Shown: positions 60,002 to 64,000 of the stretch, piece by piece
How positions within the stretch are numbered: position 1 is the first letter of the stretch
Layout of the letters: each line of letters opens with the position of its first letter
Source of the DNA: Rhynchosporium graminicola
Lineage: Eukaryota > Ascomycota > Leotiomycetes > Helotiales > Ploettnerulaceae
Reading direction: 5' to 3'
Assembly: GCA_900074885.1 (NCBI GenBank)
Contig: FJUW01000042.1
Span: forward strand, 400,015 to 464,014
DNA length: 64,000 bases
Made by a program: the position numbers and the translations under genes
Notes under the pieces: generated by a model
What the model saw: the letters and a program-made list of their open reading frames with translations, nothing else
Told to the model about the DNA's origin: nothing
The model's database searches: none

Positions 60002-63000
60002 TTATCTATAATTCTTTTACTTATATCTAGGAAGATAGTAAATATCTACTTATATTATACCTCTATACTTAGAGCTACTAAACGCAAGAGACTACGCTAT
60101 ATAGAGAAAGCTTATACTAAGTATAAACTTGAAGAATAGTACCTAAACTGAAGTAACTTAAGTCTAATAAATTAACTACTAGTTCTCCGACTCTCTCTAC
60201 TTCTTATTCTTCGGCGACTTATAATACTTGCTATAACTTACTTCTCTCTATAGTAGAGAGTACTCGCGATAACGCCTTATCTGAGTTGAGCTCTCTAACT
60301 CTTATTATAATTAACGAATTTACTAAGTCGCTAAACCTCCCTGATAATACCCCTATATTAATAGTAACTATAAGTAACTTATAGGAAGATCGCGCTTACT
60401 AGCTATAAGAGGCAGAAAGGAAGCTTACGGAGGAGAGATAATTAAACGCTAACTTATCTATAGAACTACGCTAGTTATAGGACGAGTTCTTAGAACTATA
60501 CTAGTTGACTACTTAGCGCTCTACTAAGTCTATATCGTTTGATAATATTTAATTACGTATAATACTACTATTATTAATTGAAGAAGATAACGCTACTTCT
60601 ATACTTAATAATTATTATCGAGAATAATCTACCGGAGGAATATCGTTAATATTATATACTACGCGTATAGAGAAGATACTAAACCTTCTAAATAAGCTCT
60701 CTAATAGAATCGATTACTCTCTAAAACTCTAGGAAATGCAGATACGTAACGCCCTCCGGCGCTACTTTAGCTACTTTATCGATAAAGACTATTATAAAGA
60801 TTAGTTACTTAACTAAACGGAAAGAATAGCTAGAACTTACTTAGAACTCTTATTCTTAGAACTAGAATATAACGAAGAAGGTAGTATAATCGATTCACTT
60901 AATATAATTACTTAACTCGTCTCTTTCTTATCTAATCTATACGACTAATAAACTATAAGAGCTAGCTACTCTGTACTAAAGATAGATTATAAGTAGACCT
61001 TCTAGATATTCTACTACGAGTTTTATACGCTAGCTTATAAAGTTAGAGTAAATAATTAATCGACTTTGAAAATAGACTTATAGGAGAAGCTACTTATACG
61101 GCTACGGAAATAGCTCTTCTAATAGTACTAAATATTAAGAATATTAGAAGAATATATTAAGGCTATATAAGCTGAAGACTAAGGTTAATTTATTGAAAAG
61201 ACTTACTATTCCGAGTCTTCGGCTAAGGCTAGCGCGACTCGGGAACGCCCTATAAATACCTCCTCATAGAGCCGTAGTACTAACTCCTCTTCTTATCAAA
61301 AAATTAGTCTTCTTACGCCCGAGAATACTAGTGCGACTAGTAAATAAGTACTATACTTTACACGAAATGATACGCCTCGTATATAATCGCTAGCGAATAC
61401 TCCTTATTACTTTACGCTTACCTTATATTTACGCTTGTTATTAGCTCGACCTAATACTCCGTATCGAATTAATATAATTAATACTAATAACGATATTTAT
61501 AGCGAGTCAGAAGATAATAATAATAAAGAGATATATAATAACGCCTAGGAGTATATTAAACTACTAGTAAAAGACTACGCCTAGAGAAAGACTCTTTCTT
61601 AGGTAGTATACGAGATATGCGATATCTTGACTTTACGAAGCTTTTTAGTAGTTAATCGTTTACTATACGTGTTACTCTTACTAAGAATGGACTCTTATAT
61701 AAGCTACTTGTACTTCTCGATTCTGGAGCTAATAGATACTATTTTATTAATTATTCTTTTCTTAAATCCTTTTCCTTTTTCTTAAAACTTTTAATTTACT
61801 CTCTACTAAACGTAATTCCTATTAAAGGCTTTAATAGTATTAATAGTAGTACTATTAGTTAATATACGATACTTAATTTAATAGTAGATTATTACGTTTA
61901 GGTATTTACTCCCTTTCTTATTACTACTCTCGGAAACTATAGTATTATACTCGGAAGGACTTGGCTTTCGGAATATTAAGTACTCTTAGATGCCTCTAAA
62001 CGATAGATTATTTAGCTACTATATACTCCTCCTAGTAATATTTATAGCTCTCCGATCGAGATTAAGGACTTATATAAATACTGTACTTACTAGCGCTACT
62101 AATATAATACTGACGAACGAAACGAATACCTTAATTAGTTCTGGGAAGTGTACGAGGAATAGCGAAGCGTAGTTAACTCTCCTATTAATATTCGAGCTAT
62201 TATTAATTCTATCTCTGTTATTAAACGACTATTACTAGCTCGGAAGCGTACTTCTAGGGAGACTTATAGCTATAAAAATATCTAAAACTCTCCTCTAGAG
62301 AGTGTTCTATAGGTAACTAACTCTCTGTTACTATCGCCGATTAGTTAGGACTATTTCTCCGGCGTTTATACTACTTATTATAGATACGATAAGCCTAAGT
62401 ATTTATTATCTGAAGAACGAGAATAGACTAGTAAAGAGAGGTCTTTATACTCTAGAGAGACTACTAATATATAGCTGAAGTGCGTACGATTTAGTGATAT
62501 TATCGCTTATATCCCGCGTGAATCTCTACTTTAACTCTAATTAGAAGTCTTTATATTAAAGACTTACGTATAAGACTACGCCTGTGTAATTCATACTATA
62601 GACTAATAGTTGCTCGGAATACTATCTCGCGACTTAATAGAAGCTACTTAAAGTATAAAAATAGCTACTATAATATTTCGGAAGCGATAAAGATCATCTC
62701 GTGTGCTTAGACCTCTTCTAGAGCCTCCTACGCTAGAGATTTACATAATTAGCGGCTTAGCTTTCTATCTCTTATATAAACGCTAGAAGTCTTCTAATAA
62801 TAAGATCTTCTCTATTACTCTTCACGAGATAGATAAGCTTCTTAATAACTGAATTATAGTTTAGTAACGCGATATTATTATTATATCTTTAACTATTAAC
62901 CTTACGGAACGTTATAAAACTGCTTAATAATTTACTATTAGCTTAAGCGAATTAGATTTAGAACTATAGATTCCTTACGAGTATAGCTAGTAGGTATATG

Positions 63001-64000
63001 TCTTTTCTAAGGAAGCTAGCGATATTCTCTCTCCTTATCGCTTATATGATTACCGAATTAAGCTTGAGGAAGGGGCTAAGAAGAACCTTAAATACTTTCC
63101 CTTATATAAGATATCAGTTGAAGAACTTGAAGTTATTAAGGCGTATATTACTAATAACTTAGCTAAAGGTTTCATTAAACCTTCTTAAGTACTATACGCT
63201 ATACTTATTCTTTTCATTAAGAAAGCTAATAGAAGTCTAAGATTCTGTATTAACTTTCGCGTACTTAATAACCTTATAAGGAAGGATTAATATCTACTGC
63301 TATTAATCGATAAAACGCTAGCTAGAATCTCTACTGCTAAGATATTCACTAAACTAGATATTCGCTAGGCGTTCTACCGAATTCGAATAGATCTAGCCTC
63401 TAAAGAGTATACGACTTTCCGGACCTATTACGGTATATATAAGTATAAGGTACTCCCTTTCGGTCTGACTAATAGCCCTGCGACGTACTAGCGATATATA
63501 AATAACGTCTTATTCGACTACTTAGACGACTTCTATATAGTATATCTAGATAATATTCTGATCTACTCTAACGACCTACTATAGTATTAATTATATATAC
63601 ATAAGGTACTATAATAATTATAAGACGCTAGATTATAAGCCGACCTTAAGAAGTATAAATTTAACGTTACTTATACTAAATACCTTAGATTTATTATCTC
63701 TACTTCTAGGATCGAGGTAGACCCTAAGAAGGTTAATATTATATAATCTTAGAATTACCTGACTATAGTTAAGAGCGTATAATTATTCTTAAGCTTTTAT
63801 AACTTCTACTAACGATTTATTAAGGACTACGGAATTATCGTAAAACCTCTTATATAACTTACTAAAAATAATATATTATTTCGGTTCGCTAGGGAGTATA
63901 AAGATACCTTTAATCACCTAAAGTATACTCTTACTTCGGTATTACTCCTCTACTACTATTAGTAATATCTACCTTATATAATCGAAATAGACGCTAGTAA
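59767..64000 (+). mobile_element. Ty3/gypsy element D2, 5' part, running off the window
   Basis: Begins with a 235-bp LTR (59767-60001). Plus-strand reading through stops gives gag (about 60290-61260), protease with LLDSGA near 61716-61731, a linker, and reverse transcriptase (about 63180-63600) with KKANRSLRF, FTKLDI, LPFGLTN and YLDNILIYS, followed by the start of the RNase H region. It is inserted head-to-head in D1, and no frame is intact. A 60-codon frame at 61990-62172 is out of phase and spurious. The 3' half lies beyond the window. Confidence 0.88.

Noticed and set aside
61990..62172. Small ORF in the retroelement block
   Set aside because: It is out of phase with the degraded gag-pol reading of D2 and is a chance frame.

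Overview
The window comes from a filamentous ascomycete (Pezizomycotina; Helotiales is only an impression from protein resemblance). Genes are split by short GT-AG introns, mostly 47-60 bp. The proteins are typical of this group: kinesin-14, tyrosinase, UstYa/DUF3328, an ankyrin-bZIP regulator, ILV3, RNase T2 and a CPx copper ATPase. The right-hand 25 kb is AT-rich and nearly free of CpA/TpG, the signature of repeat-induced point mutation (RIP). Exon coordinates were derived by reading splice signals and checking reading-frame closure by hand.

Layout. 1-0.9 kb: a decayed 2EXR-like pseudogene. 2.5-5.9 kb (-): a kinesin-14 motor. 8.7-21.2 kb: a putative secondary-metabolite locus. It holds a secreted-type tyrosinase (+), a UstYa/DUF3328 protein (+), a second UstYa/DUF3328 protein (-), a kexin-processed repeat precursor (+) transcribed divergently from it, a basic-region/ankyrin (ToxE-like) regulator (+) and an MFS exporter (-). 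23.3-30.7 kb: a conserved small calycin-like protein (-), mitochondrial dihydroxy-acid dehydratase ILV3 (+), RNase T2 (-) and a secreted protein of unknown function (-). 33.6-37.8 kb: a small four-helix membrane protein (+) and a CPx P1B-type ATPase (-). From about 38.8 kb there are no live genes. 40.7-64.0 kb is a telescoped stack of at least six RIP-inactivated Ty3/gypsy copies from three families (A, B, D here), inserted into one another.

Main candidate system. The 206-residue precursor at 15103-16003 has a signal peptide, seven copies of a D-[IT]-[AL]-[LA]-G-[DN]-Y-[YH]-E motif and six dibasic kexin-type sites. Beside it are two UstYa-type proteins, a tyrosinase, a bANK regulator and an exporter. 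This is the composition of fungal ribosomal-peptide (dikaritin/ustiloxin-type) clusters, with a Tyr-Tyr core unlike the cores I know. The expected logic is: the regulator switches on the locus; the precursor enters the secretory route and is cut by the cell's kexin; UstYa proteins and perhaps the tyrosinase oxidise and cyclise the Tyr-bearing cores; the MFS protein exports the product. No dedicated protease or methyltransferase is visible in the window.

A caution on assembly: a single N at 58990 is followed by an 865-bp stretch repeating the 865 bp before it almost exactly, so the sequence there is probably an unmerged contig overlap.
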